Below are positions 33,233 to 42,079 of a stretch of DNA of 49,750 nt, piece by piece. Within the stretch, counting starts at the first letter, position 1. Every line of letters starts with the position of its first letter. The DNA comes from Opitutales bacterium UBA2995 (GTDB lineage: Bacteria > Verrucomicrobiota > Verrucomicrobiia > Opitutales > UBA2995). Made by a program: the position numbers and the translations under genes. The notes beneath the pieces are model-generated. The model was not told the origin of the DNA and searched no databases. It worked only from the letters and a program-made list of their open reading frames with translations. Where the stretch lies: the NCBI GenBank assembly GCA_002346535.1, contig DDZZ01000051.1, forward strand, positions 823 through 50,572, given 5' to 3'.

Positions 33233-34940
33233 TAAAAGCAAAGCAAACGAGCGCGACGCGCTCATCGATCTTCTATACAGGATGCGCGTAATCGGCAGCA
33301 ATGCTGAAGACCCCACGCATGCGCTGGAATCTATCCTAGAGATCGTGCAGCAATTCTTTACGGCACACTCAGCCAGCATCGCACTCATCAATCCCGACAC
33401 GCGACAGCTTGAGGTGGAGGTGAATCGTGGTTTACCAAAAAGCGGAAAAGACATCCAACTGCCGCTTGGAGCAGGAGTAACTGGTTGGGTAGCGTTGCAC
33501 GGAAAATCCCTGAGGGTGGACGACGTAGAATCGGAACCGCGTTATATAAAGTTTTCCGAGGAGGTCAAAAGTGAACTCGCTTGCCCGATGATTGAAAAGG
33601 AGCACACCACCGGTGTGATTTCCATCAAGTCGGACCGGAAAGCAGCCTTTACAGAAGAATCTCAAAGAACTCTTGAAATAATCGCAGAGGAGACGACCCA
33701 AATTGTAAGCCAGTTCTGGTTGATTGACATGCTTAGGCAACGCTCGGAACAATTGGAGGCACTGGTTTCCATGGGTCAGGACTTGGTTTCCAAATTCGAT
33801 TTGGATGAACTGCTGGAAACCATAACCAGCGAGACGCACAAAATAATGCAGTGCAACTTGGCCATGTTACTGATTCTCGACCCCAAACGCAACACCTTAA
33901 AAATTCACTCTATAAAGGGGGCCTCAAGAAAATACGATGCGGCAGCAGAACTGAACGTGAAAGAATCTTCATTTGGCACCGCCATAAGATTTAAACGCAC
34001 GATCGAATTGGTAGACTTGCGCAGAACGGAAGAGGAACACTTTTGGGAAATCGTTCAGGGAGAAAGACTGGAATCCATGATTTGCTGCCCCATTCTTTGG
34101 GAAGGAGAGGCCGTCGGTATATTGGCTGCTTATTCGAATACGATCCACCGTGTTAACAACGAGGAAAAACGGTTGTTTAACACATTGGCAAGTTTCAGTG
34201 GGGTTGCGATTCAGAACCTGCGACTCTATTCCCTTATGCTTGAGAACGAAGAAATCCTTCGGAAAAATGATAAATTGATAACCTTAGGACTATTAGCAGC
34301 TGAAATAGCTCATGAAATTAGAAATCCACTGATGGTAATCAAACTTCTTTTCGATAGCTTGGACCTAGACTTTGAGGAGACCGACCACCGAAAAAAAGAC
34401 GCGAAGATTATCGATAAAAAGATTCGCCATCTAGAGGGCATCGTCGAACAGGTCCTCAGTTTCGGAAAGTCCTCTCAATCGGTAAAATTCCACTGGAGCC
34501 TTCAATCACTTATCAAGGAAAGCTTGCGGCTCGTCCGACTGAAGTTGATCCAGAACAAGATAACCACTCAATCGAAATTATGCTCCGATTCTTTGGTGGT
34601 AGACGCCAATCAAGGGCAAATTCAACAAGTTATTCTAAATTTGATTCTGAATGCAATTCAGGCCATGCCGAACGGCGGTGACATAACCTTTGAGTGTTAT
34701 CGAGAAGAAATCGACGATATTTCATGTGGATGTATCGACATTAAGGATACAGGAAACGGAATAGAAGAACACTTGAAGGAAAAGATCTTCGATTCATTTT
34801 TAACCGGGCGGGAAGAAGGCACCGGCCTCGGATTATCGATCGTGAAACGGATTCTCAGGAGTCACCAGGGGGACATTCTATTGTTGGAAACAGGTCCCAA
34901 AGGCACAAGAATGAAATTGTGGATCCCTCTATTAAGCTGA
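33216..34940 (+). CDS. Cytoplasmic GAF-domain sensor histidine kinase
   Basis: Up to 574 residues. Two GAF domains (about 35-165, with GVTGWVALHGKSLRVDDVES, and about 195-335) precede a HisKA domain (LAAEIAHEIRNPLMVI, phosphoacceptor His near 370) and a HATPase domain with N-box LNLILNAIQAM, DTGNGI and GTGLGLSIVKRI. No transmembrane segment, so it senses an internal signal. The start is uncertain: TTG at 33216 overlaps glnD by 17 bases, TTG at 33225 is an alternative and ATG at 33282 is the first ATG. Overlap with glnD and the NtrB-like kinase core suggest a nitrogen-status role. No response regulator is adjacent, so the partner is unknown. Confidence 0.88.
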   Translation: MRPLGSKSKANERDALIDLLYRMRVIGSNAEDPTHALESILEIVQQFFTAHSASIALINPDTRQLEVEVNRGLPKSGKDIQLPLGAGVTGWVALHGKSLRVDDVESEPRYIKFSEEVKSELACPMIEKEHTTGVISIKSDRKAAFTEESQRTLEIIAEETTQIVSQFWLIDMLRQRSEQLEALVSMGQDLVSKFDLDELLETITSETHKIMQCNLAMLLILDPKRNTLKIHSIKGASRKYDAAAELNVKESSFGTAIRFKRTIELVDLRRTEEEHFWEIVQGERLESMICCPILWEGEAVGILAAYSNTIHRVNNEEKRLFNTLASFSGVAIQNLRLYSLMLENEEILRKNDKLITLGLLAAEIAHEIRNPLMVIKLLFDSLDLDFEETDHRKKDAKIIDKKIRHLEGIVEQVLSFGKSSQSVKFHWSLQSLIKESLRLVRLKLIQNKITTQSKLCSDSLVVDANQGQIQQVILNLILNAIQAMPNGGDITFECYREEIDDISCGCIDIKDTGNGIEEHLKEKIFDSFLTGREEGTGLGLSIVKRILRSHQGDILLLETGPKGTRMKLWIPLLS

Positions 34941-34947
34941 AAGGACC

Positions 34948-35547
34948 CTAACCTCCCTGCAGAGGCTTCAGAAAGTAATCCCATGAACGATGCTTATCCT
35001 TATTTTGGGCCACCGACATAAAGGGTCTCCATTTCGGCCTCACCGGTTTGCGAACCAAACGCATCCCGGCTTCGTGGGGCAACCTATCCGCTTTGCGGGA
35101 ATTGCAGCCAACGCAAGAGGTAACGATGTTTTCCCAAGAGGTTCGGCCACCGTGGTGCCGGGGAATTACATGGTCCAAATTGAGCCCGGATTCTTTGAAT
35201 AATTTACCGCAATATTGACAATGGAATTTGTCACGCTCGAAGATGTTTTTGCGATGAAACTTGACTTCCTTAATGGGAAGCCGATCAAAAAATTTTAGAA
35301 TAATTACCTTCGGCAAACGAATGATATGCCGAACAGTGTGAACGCACTCCCTTTCAGGGATGGTTTCCATCTCGGTTGCATCCAACCATTGGTTAAAATC
35401 GTATAATTGAAAGTCGCCTTCTTCTTGATGAATCACGTCCGCATGTCCTTTTACCAAAAGACTAAATGCCCGCTTAATACCGACAACGTTGACGGCCTGC
35501 CAAAAGCGGTTCAAGACGAGAACCTGACTGGTTAAAACGACTTCCAT
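34948..35547 (-). CDS. HNH endonuclease-domain protein
   Basis: 199 residues from the ATG at 35547 (MEVVLTSQVLVLNRFWQAVN); the frame is open nine codons further. The first 100 residues are a domain usually found ahead of HNH nucleases in this family (ALLKGHADVIH-type region, here VKGHADVIHQEEG). The HNH zinc motif follows: FHCQYCGKLFKESGLNLDHV, PRHHGGRTSWENIV and CVGCNSRKADR, with both CxxC pairs and the catalytic DHV. This is the common stand-alone HNH protein (not a homing or phage enzyme by context). Its role in ordinary bacteria is unsettled. It is convergent with the histidine kinase gene. Confidence 0.85.
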   Translation of the reverse strand: MEVVLTSQVLVLNRFWQAVNVVGIKRAFSLLVKGHADVIHQEEGDFQLYDFNQWLDATEMETIPERECVHTVRHIIRLPKVIILKFFDRLPIKEVKFHRKNIFERDKFHCQYCGKLFKESGLNLDHVIPRHHGGRTSWENIVTSCVGCNSRKADRLPHEAGMRLVRKPVRPKWRPFMSVAQNKDKHRSWDYFLKPLQGG

Positions 35548-35679
35548 CCGGACCAGGCTTTTAAATTGTGACAAAATCTTGTGTCAAATCAAAGTTGGTT
35601 ACAGGTTAGTAAAAAGGAAGGTGTATCGGAAACATTTTTTGAGAATCAGAGCTTATTAATCTGAATGAGGGAATTCGAA

Positions 35680-36138
35680 ATGAAAAATATCACGATATTC
35701 TGCTGCTTATGTAGTCTGTTGGTTTTGACGGGCTGTGTATCGACTCCACAATCCCGAACGAATGAGAATCGCGACCTATTTGAGAGTTTTACAACAGCGC
35801 AGAAAGAAACGATTTTGAAAGGTGAGATTGATTTGGAGTTTACGCCCGAGATGGTCATGATGGCTGTCGGAGTCCCGGATAGAAAAGCGAAAAAGAGGTC
35901 TCAATTAGGAGAGACTGAGGTTTGGACCTACTACAAGTACAGCCCTCGTCCTATTTATGGCTACGGAGGTAGATATGGATATTGGGACTATTTTAGTTAC
36001 AACTCCTACTATGGGTGCTATGTAAGACGCCCCTATTTTGGCCATAGTGTCTATTATGCAGGTGGTGGAGACAGGGAGAAAAACCTGATGGTCGATTTTC
36101 AGGGGGGCAGAGTTGTTGCCTACGAAATGGTCCAGTAA
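35680..36138 (+). CDS. Lipoprotein with a BamE-like core and a Tyr/Gly-rich loop
   Basis: 152 residues from the ATG at 35680, preferred over 35665 because a GAGGG sequence lies about ten bases upstream and the signal peptide is then standard. Signal peptide with lipobox LTGC (LLVLTGCVSTP). The mature part has a BamE/SmpA-like helix-strand pattern: EFTPEMVMMAVGVPDRKAKK, then ETEVWTYYKY, and the closing strand LMVDFQGGRVVAYEM. Between them is a stretch of about 40 residues very rich in Tyr and Gly (GYGGRYGYWDYFSYNSYYG). BamE assists outer-membrane protein assembly; this assignment is by pattern only. Anchored in the outer or inner membrane. Confidence 0.65.
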   Translation: MKNITIFCCLCSLLVLTGCVSTPQSRTNENRDLFESFTTAQKETILKGEIDLEFTPEMVMMAVGVPDRKAKKRSQLGETEVWTYYKYSPRPIYGYGGRYGYWDYFSYNSYYGCYVRRPYFGHSVYYAGGGDREKNLMVDFQGGRVVAYEMVQ

Positions 36139-36139
36139 G

Positions 36140-37072
36140 TTACTCCAAACGGCTCCGTGGATGGAACTGATCGTGCTGGTCCAAAAGCCGGCTTTCCTCT
36201 ACAGAGGTATAAATCTGGGTAGTTGAGATATCTGCGTGACCAAGCATCTCCTGGATAACCCGTAAGTCAGCTCCACCACTTAACAAGTGTGTAGCAAAAG
36301 AATGTCGGAGCAAATGAGGCTTAACCGGTTTCTCAATTCCGGCGGCCTTTGCATACCGCTTTATAAGGACCCAAAGCATCTTCCTACTAATGGCTGTTCC
36401 TCTCTCGCTCAAAAACAATTCGCTGCCCGTTTTCGGCTTAACAAAAAATCTCCTGCCGGATTCCAGATACGATTTAACACATTCGACGGCCTTCCTTCCT
36501 ATCGGTACTAATCGTTCTTTTGATCCTTTTCCAAACACACGCAAAAAACCCTGTTCAAGGTACAACTGATGCATTTCCAGATGGGAAAGCTCGGAAACGC
36601 GGAGTCCGCTGGAATAAAAGAGTTCAAGAATCGCCCTGTCACGAACCCCATATGGAGTCTTAAGATCCGGTGCGGTCAAAAGTCTCTCAACCTCGTCCGG
36701 AGACAAGGTCAATGGAAGTTTCCGAATCATTTTGGGACCGGAAAGAAGCTCACTGAAATCATCGGGCCGAATGGATTCCCTAACGAGAAACCGCGCCAAA
36801 AGACGAACGCTGGTCAGTTTCCTTGCAAGGCTGGAAACTGCGTAATCGTCCCCGCTCAAAGAACTTATCCAAAACGAAATATGGTCTGCTTTCACCGACA
36901 ACCAGTTCTCGATTCCGAGACCTTTGAGAAAACCGGCACACTGTTCCAAATCACCAAAATAGCCTTGGACGCTATGAGGACTCAGGCCCTTCTCGAGTTC
37001 AGCGTAAACGGCGAAGGACTCGACCAACTCAGCCAATCTCTCAGGGATTCTCTCTGAACAGCGGTACTTCAC
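36140..37072 (-). CDS. xerD: Tyrosine recombinase XerD/XerC
   Basis: 310 residues. N-terminal SAM-like core-binding domain (about 15-105: FAVYAELEKGLSPHSVQGYF) and a catalytic domain with all active residues: Arg in SSGLRVSELSHL, Lys in FGKGSKERLVPIG, HxxR in HLLRHSFATHLLSGG, His in MLGHADISTTQIY and the Tyr nucleophile in QIYTSVEESRL. Xer recombinases resolve chromosome dimers at dif near the terminus. The single-gene context far from phage or integron genes supports a housekeeping Xer. XerD and XerC are hard to tell apart; the motifs here lean towards XerD. Confidence 0.88.
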   Translation of the reverse strand: MKYRCSERIPERLAELVESFAVYAELEKGLSPHSVQGYFGDLEQCAGFLKGLGIENWLSVKADHISFWISSLSGDDYAVSSLARKLTSVRLLARFLVRESIRPDDFSELLSGPKMIRKLPLTLSPDEVERLLTAPDLKTPYGVRDRAILELFYSSGLRVSELSHLEMHQLYLEQGFLRVFGKGSKERLVPIGRKAVECVKSYLESGRRFFVKPKTGSELFLSERGTAISRKMLWVLIKRYAKAAGIEKPVKPHLLRHSFATHLLSGGADLRVIQEMLGHADISTTQIYTSVEESRLLDQHDQFHPRSRLE

Positions 37073-37110
37073 GCATTAAACTCTACCCGATGCTGCGAAG
37101 AGTAGAACAA

Positions 37111-37134
37111 AAAAACGGGACCTAAGCCCGTTCA
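37111..37134 (-). terminator. Terminator of ndk
   Basis: On the minus strand gaacggg, a loop, cccgttt and then a run of T follow the ndk stop at 37159. The stem has six GC-rich pairs. Confidence 0.75.
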
Positions 37135-37158
37135 TGAACCATAACACCAGAGCAGGAC

Positions 37159-37575
37159 TTACTTAATATAATCGTGATCAGTGAAAAATCGCCGAATTTC
37201 AGCTACTGCGGATTCCGAGCTATCCGAAGCATGCACCACGTTGACCATCACCGTTTCGCCAAAATCGCCTCGAATGGTTCCCGCAAGAGCCTGTGTTGAA
37301 TCCGTGGGGCCTAACAGGTCTCGCACTTTTTTAATCACATTCTCCCCTTCCAAAATCATAGCTACTACCGGCTCGGAAGACATGAATGACTCAATATTAG
37401 GGAAAAAGGGTTCATCAGCTATGTGCGCATAATGCTCCCTCAATAGAGGTGAATCTAACCTCATCATTTTGCAGCCGGCAACCGAAAAGCCCGCCGTTTC
37501 AAATCGACTTAGTACAGTTCCCATAAGCTTCTTCTGCATGCAATCGGGTTTGAAAATTATAAGTGTTTTTTCCAT
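37159..37575 (-). CDS. ndk: Nucleoside diphosphate kinase
   Basis: 138 residues from the ATG at 37575; the frame is open to 37647 but the first 24 codons are not family-like. It moves the gamma phosphate from ATP to NDPs through a phospho-His. Motifs: MEKTLIIFKPDCMQKKLMG, CKMMRLDSPLLREHYAHIAD, VVAMILEGENVIKKVRDLLG, TIRGDFGET and NVVHASDS with the catalytic His. Length and motifs match the bacterial tetrameric NDK. Followed by a good terminator. The next gene upstream on the strand, the transglutaminase-like gene, is about 95 bases away. Confidence 0.95.
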   Translation of the reverse strand: MEKTLIIFKPDCMQKKLMGTVLSRFETAGFSVAGCKMMRLDSPLLREHYAHIADEPFFPNIESFMSSEPVVAMILEGENVIKKVRDLLGPTDSTQALAGTIRGDFGETVMVNVVHASDSSESAVAEIRRFFTDHDYIK

Positions 37576-37669
37576 GATTTGGAGCAATATTGATCCGGGC
37601 TGATTTCTCTCCAGAGAGATAGAGCCGCTTAGCATTAAAACCCCCACTGTTTTTTCAAGAAAGAATCTC

Positions 37670-39460
37670 CTAAAGTCTCAGCTGGTTTTTCACCCGCTCA
37701 ATATCTCTCGCCATCTGTGAGCCCGGAGTTGATCGCAATACTTTTTCCGCTTCCAGGATTGCGGTTTTTGCATCCGTAGTTCTGCGTTTCCGATAAAGAT
37801 GGTCAACAAATGGAAAAACGAAATCATCCAGAACTTGAATACCACCCTGACCGCCAAGTTGGTATAATTGTCGCCGGTATACGTGCATTTGCGCGGCCCG
37901 TGAATCTGATCGCATGGATTCCTTCAGGATAGCGGCTGCTGAACTTACCGCCAAATCAGAACGAGAATCCTTATTCTTCCAGGTAATTCGTGATCGTTCC
38001 TTTTTAGCCATATTGGCCCTGCCCGTCGATTCCAAGAACAAGGCAAAATCAGTAATAAATTTAGCCTCCAAATCAGAAAAAGACCGCACCGCCGAAAGCA
38101 CAGAACGATAAGTAGCATCGATTCGTGTTCGGGATAGGTTAAGCCGTTTCCTCAAGTCAATCAGCAGACTCCAAGCCGGAGTGTTTCGCCGCTCCAATGC
38201 AATCGCATTTTCCGCTGCTTTCTCCGCCTTTTCCAAATCTTCGAGGGAGGAGTACATGCGAGCCCAAAAGTAATGCAGTTGAGAGGAAAAATAGCCGCGG
38301 CTATTCTGGTATCCTTCTCTGAGAAAGGTGATATCATGATCCGATGTGAAACTCCAAGTCTGAGGATTAAAGCCATAACCGGTTACATATTTTTGGTCAG
38401 CATAGCGCCCTGCTTCCATGTTCCAACCTCCATTCGGAGGAAGGTAGCCAAACCAGGCATGTCTTCCATCGAGTCCACTTCCTAAAAACTCAATCGTCGG
38501 CAGTCCTTGTATTTTTCCGGCCTGGCTTGCAAAATAAGCCTGGTCCACACAAATGCCTCCTGCCTCATAGATTACTGGCAGTGAATAGTCGTCATACAAC
38601 CAGTGATATTTTTCGGTTTGAGCTCTTCGAAAATCGTACTGTACCATTGAATACACATTGTCGTATGAATCAGGCTTATAGTTGATGGTATTGTGAACCC
38701 AATGAATCTCCTGTGGGGAAGCGATCAAATCGACCAGGTAAATGGCGTCGGACAAAGACAGCCTTCTGATAGAATGATGAAACATTTGCGCATTTCTGGG
38801 ATTCGTGAAATAAATGAAAACATCTTCTGGTGAACGGAGGTGTCTGGGCAATACATCCTGACCCACTTGAGCGTGAGGCCAGCCGGAAGGCGGTGGCACA
38901 TCGTGCACAAAGGCTATGGCAAATGCCAAACTCGTATGCCTTTTAAACTGGTATTGGTGATTATTATACAGGTAGTTCAGTACCTCAAAAACTTCCGTAA
39001 GCAAGTCCGTAGGATTCCATTGATTATAGGTGCTTCGCATTAGGTCGCCGTTGGCAAAAAAGAATTTCAGGAAATCATCACTCAATCGTTCCCCCAAAAC
39101 ATGTTCGTCATAGTTAATTTGATCGGGCATATTGGGATGAATCCAGTTGGCCTCCTTAACCTTATCAACCCAGTTAGTAATATACTTGCCCTCGTCCTCA
39201 CGCATGAGGTCAATCCAAAGGAATGTGTATAACAATTTCTCCGCTACCAGAATACGTTTTTCATAAGCATACTTTGCGTCTTTAAATAGCGATGATCGGA
39301 GTTCGGACCATCCGTGTTTATCCCGATATTCGAGTAAACGCTGTGCAAAGGCCGATGCATTCGCAATACCGACCCAAGGATGTTGTTCATCAGCGGAAAC
39401 TGATGTAGCCATGCATGCACATCCAATAAGCAAGGTAAGCAGATTAATTTTTTTCAGCAT
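37670..39460 (-). CDS. Secreted transglutaminase-like protein
   Basis: 596 residues with a signal peptide (MLKKINLLTLLIGCACMATSVSADE). The first 280 residues are helical and unrecognised. A transglutaminase/peptidase-like core lies at about 290-400: the catalytic Cys in GGICVDQAYFASQAGKIQG, then His in DGRHAWFGYLP and a likely Asp further on (GWNMEAGRYADQ). The C-terminal 180 residues are helical with TPR-like pattern (ARMYSSLEDLEKAEKAAENA). Transglutaminase-fold proteins of this type may be cysteine peptidases, cross-linkers or inactive binding modules; the Cys-His pair suggests activity. Exported to the periplasm or beyond. No neighbouring partner identified. Confidence 0.72.
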   Translation of the reverse strand: MLKKINLLTLLIGCACMATSVSADEQHPWVGIANASAFAQRLLEYRDKHGWSELRSSLFKDAKYAYEKRILVAEKLLYTFLWIDLMREDEGKYITNWVDKVKEANWIHPNMPDQINYDEHVLGERLSDDFLKFFFANGDLMRSTYNQWNPTDLLTEVFEVLNYLYNNHQYQFKRHTSLAFAIAFVHDVPPPSGWPHAQVGQDVLPRHLRSPEDVFIYFTNPRNAQMFHHSIRRLSLSDAIYLVDLIASPQEIHWVHNTINYKPDSYDNVYSMVQYDFRRAQTEKYHWLYDDYSLPVIYEAGGICVDQAYFASQAGKIQGLPTIEFLGSGLDGRHAWFGYLPPNGGWNMEAGRYADQKYVTGYGFNPQTWSFTSDHDITFLREGYQNSRGYFSSQLHYFWARMYSSLEDLEKAEKAAENAIALERRNTPAWSLLIDLRKRLNLSRTRIDATYRSVLSAVRSFSDLEAKFITDFALFLESTGRANMAKKERSRITWKNKDSRSDLAVSSAAAILKESMRSDSRAAQMHVYRRQLYQLGGQGGIQVLDDFVFPFVDHLYRKRRTTDAKTAILEAEKVLRSTPGSQMARDIERVKNQLRL

Positions 39461-39504
39461 GCTGATCTCTTAGACTAAAATACGCCTGGTAAGTTTCGGC
39501 AAAA

Positions 39505-39531
39505 TGAAAGGCTCCCCGATGGGAGCCTTTC
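39505..39531 (-). terminator. Terminator of the mcsA-mcsB-clpC operon
   Basis: A perfect hairpin, gaaaggctccc, loop cgat, gggagcctttc, lies about 25 bases beyond the clpC stop on the minus strand. The T-run is short, so termination strength is uncertain. Confidence 0.75.
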
Positions 39532-39553
39532 ATAATTCATCTCAGTTAAATAA

Positions 39554-42046
39554 TTAGTTCGAGGTTACCTCCGAAGAGGATTGCTCTTGAACAAACTTAA
39601 TCTCGTCCTCCTCAACCACCACTTCGATGGGATCTACCTTTTTGATATCTCCCCTGAGTATGGCTTCGGCCAACGGATCTTCGATATAGCGTTCGACGGC
39701 TCTCCGCAAGGGACGCGCGCCATATTTTTCGTCATATCCTTTATCGATCAAGTAGTCTTTGGCTTCCTTCGAAACGTTGAGGAAAATTTCGTGTGACTCG
39801 AGGCGGGTTATGACGCCGGCCAATTCGATATCCACGATCTTTACCAGGTCTTCCTTCGTCAACGAACGGAAGACTACCAACTCATTGACTCGATTGAGGA
39901 ATTCCGGCTTAAAGATCCTCTTCGACTCTTCCAGGATCTTTTCCTTGATGCGTTCGAAATCACTTTCATTGCCAGTTTTCTTTCCAAACCCAAGTGAAGT
40001 TTCCTTCTGTATCAATTGTGCCCCTACATTGGAGGTCATAATGATAATGGTGTTTCGAAAATCAACCACCCGGCCGAGACTATCGGTTAGACGACCATCT
40101 TCAAGGACCTGCAAAAGTAATTGAATGACGTCGGGGTGAGCTTTCTCTATTTCGTCGAAAAGTATAACAGCGTAAGGTTTGCGGCGCACAGCCTCGGAAA
40201 GTTGACCACCGTCTTCATGGCCGACATAGCCCGGTGGAGACCCGATCAAGCGGGAAACCGTGAACTTTTCCATGTATTCGGACATATCAATCTGCACAAT
40301 CGCATCCTGATCGCCGAACATGTTTTCGGCTAAAGTTTTGGCCAGGTGAGTTTTACCAACACCTGTGGGTCCGAGGAACATAAACGACCCGATCGGACGC
40401 CGTGGATCTTTTAAATCCGCACGCGACCTGCGCAAGGCTTTGGCGATGACCTTGGTAGCGGGTTCCTGGCCGATAACAACTTTTTGCAAGTCATCTTCCA
40501 GGTGAAGTAATCGCTGAGTCTCTTTTTGCTCCATGCGTGTCAATGGAATGCCGGTCCAGGAAGATACGATCTGTAGCATGTCATCACCTGTTACCGTGAT
40601 CTCCATTTCCTGCCGGCTTTGCTTCCATTCTTCCATGAGCTTCTCGCGCTTCAAACGCATCTGCTTTTCCTGGTCCCGGAATTTGGCAGCTTCTTCGAAA
40701 TGTTGTTTGCTGATCGCTTCTTCTTTAAGTCCGCAAACCTCGTCGATCTCGTTCTGCAAATCATCGAGTTCGGGGGGACGATTCAAGCTTGCGATGCGAG
40801 AACGGGAACCCGCCTCATCGAGAACATCGATTGCTTTATCCGGCAGATAGCGATTGGTGATATAACGGTCTGATAACTTCACCGCAAAATCCAAGGCTTC
40901 GCCTGTATATATAACTTTGTGGTGTTCCTCGTACTTTCCCCGAATTCCATGCAAAATCTTCAGGGTATCTTCCACAGATGGCGCTTCGACCTTTACGCTC
41001 TGAAAGCGCCGATCCAGGGCACTATCCTTTTCAATGAATTTGCGATATTCGGCCAAAGTAGTTGCACCTATACACTGCATCTCGCCTCGAGAAAGGGCCG
41101 GTTTGAAAATATTGGACGCGTCCATCGCGCCTTCTGCTGCACCGGCACCGACAATGGTGTGCAGTTCATCAATAAAGAGAATCACATTGCGTGTCCTCTT
41201 GATCTCGTCCATGACGGCTTTGATTCGCTCTTCAAACTGTCCGCGGTACTTGGTACCTGCCACCATGAGCGCCAGATCCAGGGTCACCACCCGTTTTTCG
41301 GCCAGAATTTCCGGAACAACCCCGTTGTTAATTTCTTGGGCCAAGCCTTCCACAATAGCCGTTTTACCGACACCGGCTTCCCCAATCAGGACAGGATTGT
41401 TTTTAGTACGACGGCAGAGGATTTGGATAACCCGGTGGATTTCCTTTTTCCTCCCAATGACCGGATCAAGTTCCCCTTTCTTGGCCAATTCGGTGAGGTC
41501 ACGGCCAAATGCTTTGAGAGCGGGGGTCTTTACTTCCTTTTTGTCCTCGCTTCCCTGAACTTGCGGCGTGGCAACTGGTTCTTCCAAATCGCCTCCCGCA
41601 TAGTTGGGGTCGAGTTCACTTAAAATTTCATTGCGGGTTCGCTCGATATCCACATCAAGTGACTTCAATACTTGAGCGGCAACGCCCTCCCCTTCACGCA
41701 GCAGGCCGAGTAAAATGTGCTCGGTTCCCACATAGCTGTGATTCAGGTTTTTCGCTTCCTTACTGGCCAAAGCCAGCACTTTTTTAACACGAGGAGTGAA
41801 GGGAATATTGCCGGAAGGTTTGGCTTCCTGGCCCATTCCTACTTGCTTCTCTACCGCACTTCGTACGGTAACGAGATCGAGGCCCATTTTTTGCAACACA
41901 TTGACGGCAACTCCCTGTCCCAGGTTGATCAGCCCGAGTAAAAGGTGCTCTGTTCCCACATAATTATGGTGAAATCGATCTGCTTCTTTCCGAGCCAAGG
42001 CCAACACCTGTTGGGCTCTCGGAGTGAAATTGTTCATCGGTTCCAT
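39554..42046 (-). CDS. clpC: ATP-dependent Clp protease ATP-binding subunit ClpC
   Basis: 830 residues; the ATG at 42037 (MNNFTPRAQQ) is an equally likely start. Two Clp_N repeats (about 5-145: LARKEADRFHHNYVGTEHLL and LASKEAKNLNHSYVGTEHIL) lead into D1 with Walker A GEAGVGKTAIVEGLAQ (about 205-220). The UVR-containing middle domain (FEEAAKFRDQEKQMRLKREK) marks it as ClpC rather than ClpA/B. D2 has GPTGVGKTHLAKTLAE, GSPPGYVGHEDGGQLSEAVR and LNRVNELVVF. ClpC unfolds proteins for ClpP and in Firmicutes is fed arginine-phosphorylated substrates. It is the third gene of mcsA-mcsB-clpC, 33 bases after mcsB. Confidence 0.96.
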   Translation of the reverse strand: MEPMNNFTPRAQQVLALARKEADRFHHNYVGTEHLLLGLINLGQGVAVNVLQKMGLDLVTVRSAVEKQVGMGQEAKPSGNIPFTPRVKKVLALASKEAKNLNHSYVGTEHILLGLLREGEGVAAQVLKSLDVDIERTRNEILSELDPNYAGGDLEEPVATPQVQGSEDKKEVKTPALKAFGRDLTELAKKGELDPVIGRKKEIHRVIQILCRRTKNNPVLIGEAGVGKTAIVEGLAQEINNGVVPEILAEKRVVTLDLALMVAGTKYRGQFEERIKAVMDEIKRTRNVILFIDELHTIVGAGAAEGAMDASNIFKPALSRGEMQCIGATTLAEYRKFIEKDSALDRRFQSVKVEAPSVEDTLKILHGIRGKYEEHHKVIYTGEALDFAVKLSDRYITNRYLPDKAIDVLDEAGSRSRIASLNRPPELDDLQNEIDEVCGLKEEAISKQHFEEAAKFRDQEKQMRLKREKLMEEWKQSRQEMEITVTGDDMLQIVSSWTGIPLTRMEQKETQRLLHLEDDLQKVVIGQEPATKVIAKALRRSRADLKDPRRPIGSFMFLGPTGVGKTHLAKTLAENMFGDQDAIVQIDMSEYMEKFTVSRLIGSPPGYVGHEDGGQLSEAVRRKPYAVILFDEIEKAHPDVIQLLLQVLEDGRLTDSLGRVVDFRNTIIIMTSNVGAQLIQKETSLGFGKKTGNESDFERIKEKILEESKRIFKPEFLNRVNELVVFRSLTKEDLVKIVDIELAGVITRLESHEIFLNVSKEAKDYLIDKGYDEKYGARPLRRAVERYIEDPLAEAILRGDIKKVDPIEVVVEEDEIKFVQEQSSSEVTSN

Positions 42047-42079
42047 GGGTCTAGAGTTGGATAAATTAGGTTGTGACGG

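Noticed and set aside
40919..41623. A 234-residue plus-strand ORF inside clpC
   Set aside because: Antisense shadow of the conserved clpC coding sequence, no family features.
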